Part shown: positions 27,508 through 35,080 of the stretch, in pieces | Layout: each line of letters opens with the position of its first letter | Numbering within the stretch: position 1 is the stretch's first letter | NCBI RefSeq assembly: GCF_001619955.1 | Contig: NZ_LQQO01000034.1 | Span: 186,001-250,000 of the forward strand | Origin: Sphingomonas hankookensis | GTDB lineage: Bacteria > Pseudomonadota > Alphaproteobacteria > Sphingomonadales > Sphingomonadaceae | DNA: 64,000 nt | Direction: 5' to 3' | The notes under the pieces: generated by a model | The model's database searches: none | What the model saw: the letters and a program-made list of their open reading frames with translations, nothing else | What the model was told of the DNA's origin: nothing | Position numbers and translations under genes: made by a program

Positions 27508-28043
27508 CCAAGTGGCGACCCGGCGACCGCAGGCCCGGCGGGCTGGAATCGATGATCCGCGTCGATCAGGCGGGCGAATATGGCGCAACCCGCATCTATG
27601 CCGGGCAGCTGGCGGTGATGGGCGACCGCAGCCCCATGTCGGCGGCGATCCAGGGCATGGCGTTGCAGGAGGCGGAACACCGCGCCTATTTCGACGCGCT
27701 GATCGCCGAGCGCGGCGTGCGACCGACGCTGATCCAGCCCTTCTGGGACGTGGCGGGCTTTGCGCTGGGCGCGGTGACGGCGGCGATCGGGCCGGAGGCG
27801 GCAATGGCCTGCACCGCGGCGGTCGAGACCGAAATCGACAAACATTATGAGGATCAGCTCGCCGAACTGGGCGACGATCATCCCGAGTTGAGCGAGGCGA
27901 TCGCCCGGTTCCAGGCCGAGGAACTGGAGCACAAGGAAGCGGCGCTGGCGCATGGTGCCGAACGCGCGCCGGCCTATCCCGTGCTGTCGGCGGCGATCCG
28001 CGCGGGATGCCGCGTCGCCATCGAAGTTTCGAAACGTATTTGA
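27504..28043 (+). CDS. coq7: Demethoxyubiquinone hydroxylase (Coq7 family)
   Basis: Di-iron monooxygenase of ubiquinone synthesis, adding the C6 hydroxyl to demethoxyubiquinone. 179 residues. The iron ligands are visible in DQAGEYGATRIYAG, LQEAEHRAYFD, VETEIDKHYEDQ and AEELEHKEAAL, the duplicated ExxH pattern of the family. The ATG overlaps the dsbB stop. The pairing with dsbB makes sense in broad terms, since DsbB hands electrons to ubiquinone, but the link may be only positional. Confidence 0.94.
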   Translation: MTKWRPGDRRPGGLESMIRVDQAGEYGATRIYAGQLAVMGDRSPMSAAIQGMALQEAEHRAYFDALIAERGVRPTLIQPFWDVAGFALGAVTAAIGPEAAMACTAAVETEIDKHYEDQLAELGDDHPELSEAIARFQAEELEHKEAALAHGAERAPAYPVLSAAIRAGCRVAIEVSKRI

Positions 28044-28072
28044 CCGACCGGGCGTTATCCGGACAGGAGGAA

Positions 28073-28474
28073 ATGATGACCCGCATGCTTCTGGCCGGTG
28101 CCGCCGCGATCGCCGCCTTCACCCTGCCCGCCGCCCCTGCCGCCGCACAGGTGCAGAACGGGACGCTGGTCATTTACGGCAATGACAAATGCCCGACCAA
28201 TGCCGATGGCGAGGAAATCGTGGTCTGCGTCCGCCGCAGCGAGCGCGAGCGCTTCCGCATCCCGAAGGAACTGCGCGACGCCGAACCGACGCGCGACGGC
28301 GAAAGCTGGGCGACGCGGGTCGAAGACAATCTGAACGCCGGCTCGTTCGGCACCGGCAGCTGCTCGACGGCGGGCGTCGGCGGGCAGACCGGGTGCTTCG
28401 TGCAGCGGGCCAATGCGGCGCGGGCGGAACGGCGGGCGCGGGCGAAGGCGGAGTCGAGCATTCCGCTGCCGTAA
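28073..28474 (+). CDS. Small secreted protein of unknown function
   Basis: 133 residues with a clear signal peptide (TRMLLAGAAAIAAFTLPAAPAAAQ). The mature part is charged and contains four cysteines (NDKCPTN, VVCVRRS, GSCSTAG, TGCFVQR) that could form two disulfides, followed by an Arg/Ala-rich tail. ATG 28073 (or 28076) is fixed by a perfect AGGAGG just upstream. It is 29 bases after coq7 and two genes after dsbB, so oxidative folding by the Dsb system is plausible. I know no function for it; similar short proteins are seen in sphingomonads. Confidence 0.75.
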   Translation: MMTRMLLAGAAAIAAFTLPAAPAAAQVQNGTLVIYGNDKCPTNADGEEIVVCVRRSERERFRIPKELRDAEPTRDGESWATRVEDNLNAGSFGTGSCSTAGVGGQTGCFVQRANAARAERRARAKAESSIPLP

Positions 28475-28523
28475 GGGATTGTCGGTCGGTCCCGGTGGCC
28501 TTGGCGTTACCGTCCTTGGCATC

Positions 28524-28610
28524 CGTCACCCCGGGCTTGACCCGGGGTCCCGCTTCTTATTTTACGACGGTCGGTAGAAAGCGTCACCCCGGATCAAGTC
28601 CGGGGTGACG
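28524..28610. repeat. REP-like palindrome, type A, copy 2
   Basis: The left arm GTCACCCCGGGCTTGACCCGGGG plus TCCCGCTTC is followed after about 25 bases by GTCACCCCGGATCAAGTCCGGGGTGAC. The right side lacks the usual GAAGCGGGAC part, so this copy looks recombined or trimmed. It lies between the converging small secreted protein gene and hom. Confidence 0.65.
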
Positions 28611-28651
28611 CATTAGCTCAGTTGTCCGCCGCGGTCAGGCCGTGGGCGCCC

Positions 28652-29944
28652 TCACCCGCCCAGCACGTGCATCCACATCGGACGGCCGAGCACGCTGGCC
28701 GAGCTTTCCAGCTTTTCCAGCGCCTGCGCGATGCAGCGTTCCGGGCCTTCATGGGTGACGATCGCGACCAGCACGCTGCCATCGGCGTTCGCGCCGCGCT
28801 GCATCAGGCTTTCGATCGATACGCCCGCGTCGCGCATCGCGGCGGCGATCTCGGCCAGCACGCCGACCTTGTCCGCGACATGCAGCCGGACATAAGCGCG
28901 CCCGCGCCGCTCGCTCGCCTGTTCGGGCGCGGCGGCGGTGAGCGACGCTGCGGGCATCGCATAGGGCGGGCCGAATTCGCCGCGGGCGATGTCGATCAGG
29001 TCGGCGACCACCGCGCTGGCGGTCGGGCCGTCCCCGGCCCCGCGGCCCTGGAAGAACAGGCGGCCGACGAAATTGCCCTCCGCGACCACCGCGTTGAGCG
29101 AGCCGGTGACATGCGCCAGCGGATGGTCGAGCGGGACCAGATGCGGATGCACCCGCTGGAACAGCCCGTGCGGCCCGGCCTCGCCCACCCCGACCAGCCG
29201 GATGCGATAGCCCAAGGCCGCCGCCTCGGCGATGTCGGCGGCCAGCACGTGGCGGATGCCGGTCACCGCCACCGCATCGAATGCCGGGCGGGTGCCAAAC
29301 GCGATGCTGGCGAGGATTGAGAGCTTGTGCGCGGCATCGACGCCGTCGATGTCGAAGCTGGGATCGGCTTCGGCAAAGCCCAGTGCCTGCGCCTCGGCCA
29401 GCACCTCGGCGAAATCGCGGCCTTCGCTTTCCATCTTCGACAGGATGAAGTTGCAGGTGCCGTTGAGGATGCCGAAGACCTGCGAAATCTCGTTCGCCGC
29501 CGCCCCTTCGCGCAGGCCCTTGATGACCGGCACGCCGCCCGCGACCGCCGCCTCGAACTTCAGCGCCACGCCCTTGGCCTCGGCGACTTCGGCCAGTTCG
29601 AGACCGTGATGCGCGATCATCGCCTTGTTGGCGGTGACGAAGCTCTTGCCCGCCGACAGCGACGTGCGCGCCAGCGTCAGTGCCGGGCCGTCCGATCCGC
29701 CGATCAGCTCGACCACGACATCGGCATCGCCGGCATGGACCAGAGCGGCGGTGTCATCGACCCATTGATAGCGCGACAGGTCGACGCCCCGGTCGCGCGA
29801 ACGGTCGCGGGCCGACACGGCGACGACCTCGATCGGGCGACCGGCACGCCTAGCGATCAGCTCGCCATTGGTCTCGATCAGCCGAATGACCCCCGCGCCC
29901 ACGGTTCCGAGACCGGCGATGGCGATGCGGAGCGGTTGGGTCAT
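28652..29944 (-). CDS. hom: Homoserine dehydrogenase
   Basis: NAD(P)-dependent reduction of aspartate semialdehyde to homoserine, towards threonine and methionine. 430 residues with the three usual parts: N-terminal Rossmann domain (IAGLGTVGAGVIRLI), the catalytic/dimerisation domain (GGVPVIKGLREGAAANEI, FGILNGTCNFIL, SFDIDGVDAAHKLSILA), and a C-terminal ACT domain from about 345 (YVRLHVADKVGVLAEIAAAM) that suggests feedback control by threonine. ATG 29944 is preceded by GAGGAAT; the frame opens slightly upstream without a better site. It stands alone between repeats. Confidence 0.96.
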   Translation of the reverse strand: MTQPLRIAIAGLGTVGAGVIRLIETNGELIARRAGRPIEVVAVSARDRSRDRGVDLSRYQWVDDTAALVHAGDADVVVELIGGSDGPALTLARTSLSAGKSFVTANKAMIAHHGLELAEVAEAKGVALKFEAAVAGGVPVIKGLREGAAANEISQVFGILNGTCNFILSKMESEGRDFAEVLAEAQALGFAEADPSFDIDGVDAAHKLSILASIAFGTRPAFDAVAVTGIRHVLAADIAEAAALGYRIRLVGVGEAGPHGLFQRVHPHLVPLDHPLAHVTGSLNAVVAEGNFVGRLFFQGRGAGDGPTASAVVADLIDIARGEFGPPYAMPAASLTAAAPEQASERRGRAYVRLHVADKVGVLAEIAAAMRDAGVSIESLMQRGANADGSVLVAIVTHEGPERCIAQALEKLESSASVLGRPMWMHVLGG

Positions 29945-30069
29945 ATATTCCTCTTGTTGCACACGTAACAAAATTGCGGCCGGAGCATCGCTCCGGCCGG
30001 TTTCATGTCTCTAGAGGGTGTGGCGCGGGAGGGGAAGGGTGTTGGCATACCCCGCTGTTCCCGTTGGCA

Positions 30070-30123
30070 ACGCGTTCTCGACGGACGCTTCTCGACTTCG
30101 CTCGAAGCTGCTCGAACCAAACG
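30070..30123. repeat. Type C interspersed repeat, inverted copy
   Basis: GTTCTCGACGGACGCTTCTC and the following GAAGCTGCTCGAACC-type end are the reverse complement of the unit at 12571-12620. It lies in the gap between the oxygenase stop and the hom start, 11 bases before the former. Confidence 0.6.
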
Positions 30124-30134
30124 GTTTCTACAAA

Positions 30135-31088
30135 CTACTTCTTGATAAGACCGATCTCGACCAGTCGCTGGTAGAGATAGTCGTGCGCGGTGATCGGGGT
30201 TTCGTAGCGGTTGGGACGCTCCTCGCTGACGCAGCCGGGCAGCGTCTCGATCAGGAAATCGGGCGCGGGGTGGAGGAAGAACGGCATCGAATAGCGCGAA
30301 TGGCCGCGGCGTTCGGGTGCCGGGTTGACGACGCGGTGGGTGGTGGAGGGCAGGACATGGTTGGTCAGCCGCTGCAGCATGTCGCCGACATTCACCACCA
30401 TCGCGCCGGGCGGCGGGGCGACCGGCAGCCAGCGGCCGTCGCGGTCGAGCAGTTCGAGGCCGGCTTCCTCCGCGCCCAGCAGCAGGGTGATAAGGTTGAT
30501 ATCCTCATGCGCGCCGGCGCGGACTTCGGGGGCGTCGGCGGGAACCGGCGGATAATGGAGCAGGCGCAGGACCGAATTGCCGTCCTTCACCGCGCGGTCG
30601 AACCAGTTCGGCTCCAGCCCCAGATAACGCGCGATCGCCGAGAGCAGCCGGTCGCCAGCCGCATCGAGCGCCGCGAACAGGTCGAGGAACGCCTCACGAA
30701 ACCCCTCCGGCCGGTCGGGCCAGACATTGGCGGGCATGACGTCGCCATAGCGGTGGCCGGCGGCCAGTTCGCGGCCGACATGCCAGAATTCCTTGAGGTC
30801 GACATGGGTCGCGCCCTTGGCGATTTCGGTCTTGAACGGGGTATAACCGCGCGCGCCGCCGCCGCCCTCGACAAAATAGCGGCGCTTTTCCGCCTCGGGC
30901 AGGTCGAAGAACGCCTTGGTCATCGCCCAAGCGCGATCGATCACGCCCTGATCGACGCCATGGTCGGACACCATCGCAAAACCGAAGCGTTGGAACGACC
31001 CGCCGAAGTCGCGGGCGAAACCGTCGGGGTCCTGCTCCGCCTGCGCCATCGAAATCAGCGGAACCTGCGAAAGCGGCGTGTCAGCCAT
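30135..31088 (-). CDS. 2-oxoglutarate/Fe(II)-dependent oxygenase (isopenicillin N synthase-like)
   Basis: 317 residues. The N-terminal DIOX_N domain (VPLISMAQAEQDPDGFARDFG, then ERFGFAMVSDHGVD-like FQRFGFAMVSDHGVD) is followed by the jelly-roll 2OG-FeII domain with the iron triad His/Asp in RAGAHEDINLITLL and the distal His in LPSTTHRVVNP, and the 2-oxoglutarate-binding arginine in SRYSMPFFLHP. The substrate is unknown; bacterial relatives are a mixed group including ethylene-forming and amino-acid hydroxylating enzymes. ATG 31088 (MADTPLSQVPLIS) begins the family match; the frame extends to 31124. It diverges from the MFS exporter gene with 118 bases between them, which may be shared control. 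Confidence 0.88.
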   Translation of the reverse strand: MADTPLSQVPLISMAQAEQDPDGFARDFGGSFQRFGFAMVSDHGVDQGVIDRAWAMTKAFFDLPEAEKRRYFVEGGGGARGYTPFKTEIAKGATHVDLKEFWHVGRELAAGHRYGDVMPANVWPDRPEGFREAFLDLFAALDAAGDRLLSAIARYLGLEPNWFDRAVKDGNSVLRLLHYPPVPADAPEVRAGAHEDINLITLLLGAEEAGLELLDRDGRWLPVAPPPGAMVVNVGDMLQRLTNHVLPSTTHRVVNPAPERRGHSRYSMPFFLHPAPDFLIETLPGCVSEERPNRYETPITAHDYLYQRLVEIGLIKK

Positions 31089-31206
31089 GAGTCTCAACAT
31101 CCTGAACAATACGGGTATGCGCATGAAGATAGACGTAGGCGAGCGGCAGGAACAGGGTCATCCTGTGCGTGACCCGGCGGGCGACATGGGCCATGGAGGC
31201 TCCGTT

Positions 31207-32460
31207 ATGTCGCAGACCATCGAATCCCCCGCCGAAACGCGCACGCCCCCGCCCTCCGCCGACCGTTCGCCGCTCCCGTTCGGCGAGTTCGTGACGCTGA
31301 TCGCGGCGCTGATGGCGCTGACGGCGCTGGGCATCGATTCGATGCTGCCCGCGCTCCCCGCAATCGGCGAGACGCTGGACGTCGCCGAGCCCAATATGCG
31401 GCAGTTCGTCATTACCGCCTTCCTGATCGGCTTTTCGGTCGCGCAGCTGGCCTATGGGCCGCTCGCCGATCGCTATGGCCGGCGGCCGGTGCTGATCGTC
31501 GGGCTGGTCGCCAGCGCGATCACCAATCTGGTCGCGGCGATTTCGGGCAGCTTCATGCTGCTGCTGATCGCCCGGCTGGCATCGGGTGCCGCCGTGGCGG
31601 CGGGACGGGTGGTGACCATCGCGCTGGTGCGCGACTGTTATTCGGGGCGGGCGATGGCACGGGTGATGAGCCTGGCGTTCATCTTCTTCATGGCCGCCCC
31701 CGTGCTGGCACCGTCGTTCGGCGAACTGGTGCTGGTCTTCGCGTCGTGGCGCTGGATCTTTGGCGGGATCGCGATCGTCACCGCGATCATCCTCGCCTGG
31801 TTCGTGCTGCGCATGCCCGAGACGCTGCCGGAATCGGAGCGCCAGCCGCTCCAGCCCAGCCGCATCCTCGCCGGCTATCGCATCGTGCTGCGCGATCGCT
31901 ATGCGGTGGGCTACACCATCGCCGCCGCATTGCTGTCGGGCGGGCTGTTCGGGTTCGTCGGGTCGATCCAGCAGATCATGGAGGTGACGTTCGAGCGGCC
32001 GAAGCTGCTGACGGTCGTCTTCGCCTGCGTCGCCAGCACGATGGCGGCGGGATCGTTCTTCAATTCGCGGATCGTGATGCGCTTCGGCACCCGGCTGATC
32101 TCGCACGCGGCGCTGCTCGGGCTGGTCGCGGTGGCGGGCGTGCACCTGGCGGTGACGCTGGCGGGTGTCGAATCGCTGGTCAACTTCATCGTGCTGCAGG
32201 CGATGATGATGGCGTGCTTCGGCCTCGCCACCTCCAATTTCTCGGCGATGGCGATGGAGAATATGGGGTCGATCGCCGGGACCGCGTCGTCGTTGCAGGG
32301 ATTCGTGTCGATGCTGGGCGGCGCGGTGCTCGGCGCGATCATCGGCCAATCGTTCGACGGGACGACGGTGCCGCTGTACGGCGGGTTCCTCGGCCTCGGC
32401 CTGCTTGCTCTGCTCGTCGTGTTTCGCACCGAACATGGCCGGCTGTTCCGGCGTGGGTAG
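31207..32460 (+). CDS. Bcr/CflA-type MFS exporter
   Basis: 417-residue major facilitator of the 12-span drug-exporter group. The N-terminal cytoplasmic tail of about 25 residues is followed by TM1 (FVTLIAALMALTALGIDSMLPALPAIG), the loop-2 MFS signature QLAYGPLADRYGRRPVL, and ARLASGAAVAAGRVVTIALVRD, the Bcr/CflA motif. The product probably exports small molecules with proton antiport. ATG 31207 has GGAGG 8 bases upstream; the open frame to 31078 overlaps the divergent oxygenase start and is rejected. A perfect 29-bp hairpin follows the gene. Confidence 0.92.
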   Translation: MSQTIESPAETRTPPPSADRSPLPFGEFVTLIAALMALTALGIDSMLPALPAIGETLDVAEPNMRQFVITAFLIGFSVAQLAYGPLADRYGRRPVLIVGLVASAITNLVAAISGSFMLLLIARLASGAAVAAGRVVTIALVRDCYSGRAMARVMSLAFIFFMAAPVLAPSFGELVLVFASWRWIFGGIAIVTAIILAWFVLRMPETLPESERQPLQPSRILAGYRIVLRDRYAVGYTIAAALLSGGLFGFVGSIQQIMEVTFERPKLLTVVFACVASTMAAGSFFNSRIVMRFGTRLISHAALLGLVAVAGVHLAVTLAGVESLVNFIVLQAMMMACFGLATSNFSAMAMENMGSIAGTASSLQGFVSMLGGAVLGAIIGQSFDGTTVPLYGGFLGLGLLALLVVFRTEHGRLFRRG

Positions 32461-32489
32461 TGGCCGATCCAGCGAAGCTGGATCAGGGC

Positions 32490-32567
32490 GGTGCCGGCCC
32501 ACTCCCCCACCCGGCCACTCACAGCGTATCCTTAATGGGTGGCCGGGTGGGGGAGTGGGCCGGCACC
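32490..32567. repeat. Perfect 29-bp inverted repeat
   Basis: Arms 32490-32518 and 32539-32567 are exact reverse complements over 29 bases (outer end GGTGCCGGCCCACTCCCCCA) around a 20-base AT-richer loop. It starts 29 bases after the MFS stop and ends 83 bases before the acidic-protein gene. No T-tract follows, so it is not a standard intrinsic terminator, though it could stop or stabilise the MFS transcript. Confidence 0.85.
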
Positions 32568-32650
32568 GTTTCCACGTCAGTGGATCGAACTTTAGGAACC
32601 CGCCCGGCGGCATGCGGGTTTCCCCAGCCTGACTGGATAGGAGACGCGCC

Positions 32651-32992
32651 ATGGGCGGGCATCAGGTGAATGGACAGGGCACCGGCGACGACGGCTATGA
32701 CGAGGACGGCTATGACGAAAGCCAGCGCGCCGAAATCCTCGAGGCGACGCGCGACGGGCCGAGCGACGGCACTATCCTGACCGACCTCGAACCCGATCTG
32801 GGCATGTCCGACGACGAGGACGAGGACGAACTCGACATGGTCGACGACGAACTCGCCGAGGAGGACGAGGATGTGACGATCACCGGACAGGGCGACCAGT
32901 CCGAGGACGAGTTGCAGGAAGATTTCGACGACGACAATCTCGCCGAGGACGACGACCTCGACGATGCCGATCGCGACGCGATCGAGCCATGA
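32651..32992 (+). CDS. Extremely acidic small protein
   Basis: 113 residues, of which 48 are Asp or Glu, three are Arg and none is Lys. No membrane segment, signal or known motif is seen; the acidic runs (SDDEDEDELDMVDDELAEED) are spread through most of the chain, so it is probably disordered. AGGAG lies upstream of ATG 32651. The stop overlaps the ATG of a lipoprotein gene, which in turn overlaps a thioesterase gene, so the three are translated from one message. The base composition follows the neighbours (GAC/GAG-rich). A DNA-mimic, chaperone-like or ion-binding role could be imagined, but nothing in the sequence decides this. Confidence 0.75.
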   Translation: MGGHQVNGQGTGDDGYDEDGYDESQRAEILEATRDGPSDGTILTDLEPDLGMSDDEDEDELDMVDDELAEEDEDVTITGQGDQSEDELQEDFDDDNLAEDDDLDDADRDAIEP

Positions 32993-33633
32993 GGATCGCG
33001 GGCGGAGCCGTGCTGGCGTTGCTGCTGGCAGGATGCGGGGGCGGCGGTTCGGCAGACAATGCCGCGGTCGTCAACCAGACGGCCGAAGCCGATCTGGTGG
33101 CGGCGCCGCCCGAGCCCGCCGCCGGAGCGCCGACGCCGGTGACGCCCGCGACCACCATGCCGGCCGGCGAGGGTATCCCCGGCGTGTCCGCGCCGCCCCC
33201 CGCGCCTGCCCCCGCCCCCAGCGGGACCATGGCCGAGCCCGGCGCGGATGCGGCGGTGCAGGTGCTGCGCGACTATTTCGCCGCGATCGGCGAGCGCCGC
33301 TATGGCGATGCGTGGCGGCTATGGGGCAATGGCGGACAGGCATCGGGCATGTCGCAGGCGGCCTTTGCCCAGTCCTTCGCCAAATATGCCGACTATCGCG
33401 CGGTCGTCGGCGCGCCCGGACGGATCGATGCCGGGGCAGGACAGCGCTATATCCCGATTCCGGTGCGGGTGACGGGCAAATTGCGCGACGGAACCCCGGT
33501 GGCGATGACCGGGCCGGTCACGTTGCACCGGAGCGGCGATATCGATGGCGCGACCGCCGAACAACGGGCATGGCGGATTTCGGACAGCGGCCTGAAGCCC
33601 CGTCCCGCAACGGAGCCGATCGTCCCGCAATGA
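32989..33633 (+). CDS. Predicted lipoprotein with a C-terminal NTF2-like or SH3-like domain
   Basis: 214 residues. The lipobox LLLAGC places the lipidated cysteine at about 16; a Gly-rich then Ala/Pro-rich linker of about 75 residues follows. The folded part begins with VQVLRDYFAAIGERRYGDAWRLW, which resembles the first helices of NTF2-like periplasmic domains, and continues with YIPIPVRVTGKLRDGTPVAM strands. No function is known. ATG 32989 overlaps the stop of the acidic protein (ATGA). It is 3-base coupled to the thioesterase gene downstream. Confidence 0.75.
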   Translation: MRIAGGAVLALLLAGCGGGGSADNAAVVNQTAEADLVAAPPEPAAGAPTPVTPATTMPAGEGIPGVSAPPPAPAPAPSGTMAEPGADAAVQVLRDYFAAIGERRYGDAWRLWGNGGQASGMSQAAFAQSFAKYADYRAVVGAPGRIDAGAGQRYIPIPVRVTGKLRDGTPVAMTGPVTLHRSGDIDGATAEQRAWRISDSGLKPRPATEPIVPQ

Positions 33634-34028
33634 CCGCCCCCCGCTTTACCCGTTCGATCACCGCCGGCCCCGACGATATCGACGAACTGGGCCATGTGAA
33701 CAACGCGGTCTGGGTCCGCTGGATTCAGGATGTGGCGGTCGAACATTGGATGGCGGTCGCGACGCCCGAACAGCAGGCCGCCTATGTCTGGGTCATCACC
33801 CGGCACGAGATCGATTATCGCGGTAATGTCGCCGCCGGGGAAACGGTGACCGCCGAGACCTGGGTCGGCGAGGCGCCGCGCGGGGCACGGTTCGACCGCC
33901 TGATGCGCTTCACCGGCGCGGACGGGCGGGTAAAGGTCGATGCGCGGACGACCTGGGCGGTGCTCGACCGGCAGAGCGGGCGGCTGGTGCGGGTGCCGGC
34001 GGATGTTGCCGAGCGGTTTCTGGGGTAA
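33630..34028 (+). CDS. Acyl-CoA thioesterase, 4-hydroxybenzoyl-CoA thioesterase (hotdog) family
   Basis: 132 residues of the YbgC/FadM type. The active-site stretch DDIDELGHVNNAVWVRWIQD carries the family Asp and the HVNN pattern; RHEIDYRGNVAAGETV and a late TTWAVLDRQSGR follow. It should hydrolyse acyl-CoA thioesters in the cytoplasm; the chain is not evident. ATG 33630 overlaps the stop of the lipoprotein gene, making it the last of the acidic-protein set. A type B palindrome follows. Confidence 0.9.
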   Translation: MTAPRFTRSITAGPDDIDELGHVNNAVWVRWIQDVAVEHWMAVATPEQQAAYVWVITRHEIDYRGNVAAGETVTAETWVGEAPRGARFDRLMRFTGADGRVKVDARTTWAVLDRQSGRLVRVPADVAERFLG

Positions 34029-34041
34029 CCGCCCGACCACC

Positions 34042-34143
34042 CTTCGTCACTCCCGCGAAGGCGGAAGTCCATACACGCTGCCGTCGCGGCTGGTTCGCAA
34101 GCGGAGGCGTCAATGGATTCCCGCCTTCGCGGGAGTGACGAAG
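34042..34143. repeat. REP-like palindrome, type B, copy 3
   Basis: Arms CTTCGTCACTCCCGCGAAGG and CCTTCGCGGGAGTGACGAAG are exact reverse complements, 60 bases apart. It lies between the converging thioesterase and SIMPL-protein genes and may end both transcripts. Confidence 0.75.
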
Positions 34144-34162
34144 AAGGGGCGCACCGCGCCCT

Positions 34163-34885
34163 TTACCGCAGCAGGAAACGCACCGACACGGTTGCCCGCA
34201 GGTCCTGCTCCCCCGCCGCCAGCGGGGTGGAGTCGGCCATCTTCACCATCCGCGCCTGTGCCATGACCGGCATCGGCATCGGCGGCTGGTCGCCGCCATT
34301 CTCGACGATCGACACGATCCGGTCGACGCGCATCCCCGCCGCCTTGGCATAGAGTTCGGCGCGGGCGCGGGCGCGGCGGATCGCGTCGGTGCGCGCCTCG
34401 TCCAGCGCGGCATCGGCGGCATCGACCGAGAGGTTCGGCCCGTCGATCTGGTTCGCGCCCTGCGCCACCAGCGCGTCGAGGATCGAGCCGCTCTTCGCCA
34501 CGTCACGGAAGCGGACCGAGACGCTGTTGCTCGCCTGATAACCGGTGATCGCCGGCGGCTGATTCTCGGCATAGCGATATTGCGGCTGGAGCTGGATCTG
34601 CGCGGTCTGGATATCGCGGTCGGCGACGCCCGCCTTGCGCAGCGCCGCGACGACCCGGGTCATGCGTTGCGCATTGTCGGACAGCGCGGCGGCGGCGGTC
34701 GGCGACTGGCTGACGACGCCGGCGCGAATCGTCGCGATATCGGGGACGCGAGTCGCCTTTCCTTCGGCCACCACGTCCAGCAGCGTCGCATCGGTCAGGA
34801 CCGGCGCGACGGCGGGCGCGACCTGTTGCGCGGCGGCGGGCAGCGCGCCGCCGATGGCGGCCAGGATCAGGGCGGAACGGAGCAT
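34163..34885 (-). CDS. SIMPL-domain (DUF541) periplasmic protein
   Basis: 240 residues: signal peptide (MLRSALILAAIGGALPAAAQ) followed by a DUF541/SIMPL domain, recognised from LLDVVAEGKATRVPDIATIRAGV, the IQTAQIQLQPQYRYAE segment, GYQASNSVSVRFRD and ARARAELYAKAAGMRVDRI. Related proteins in other bacteria reduce oxidative stress or sit in the outer membrane as oligomers; the role here is unknown. ATG 34885 has AGAGGA upstream; an in-frame ATG eight codons earlier is less well placed. It diverges from the RND efflux pair. Confidence 0.87.
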   Translation of the reverse strand: MLRSALILAAIGGALPAAAQQVAPAVAPVLTDATLLDVVAEGKATRVPDIATIRAGVVSQSPTAAAALSDNAQRMTRVVAALRKAGVADRDIQTAQIQLQPQYRYAENQPPAITGYQASNSVSVRFRDVAKSGSILDALVAQGANQIDGPNLSVDAADAALDEARTDAIRRARARAELYAKAAGMRVDRIVSIVENGGDQPPMPMPVMAQARMVKMADSTPLAAGEQDLRATVSVRFLLR

Positions 34886-35011
34886 CGGCACATCCTCTTT
34901 CGAAATCAATTTGCAACGGCACGGCGGTCGTTACGGGACCGCGCCAAAACGCACGCTGAACGCAATCGATGCGAGGCTTGTCGTTCTTATCGAAAAACGC
35001 GATGTGTATGC

Positions 35012-35043
35012 TTGAGAAAGGTGCTGTATTAAGATAATACAGC
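35012..35043 (+). promoter_or_regulatory. Promoter/operator candidate for the RND efflux operon
   Basis: GCTGTATT (35023-35030) and AATACAGC (35036-35043) form a perfect 8-base inverted repeat with a 5-base spacer. It overlaps a possible -10 (TAATAC at 35035) that lies 17 bases after TTGAGA (35012). The arrangement is typical of a repressor site over the promoter, but no TetR or MarR gene is adjacent. Confidence 0.45.
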
Positions 35044-35080
35044 TCGGCCGGGGCTGGGGGCCCTCAATGGGATGGGGTGG

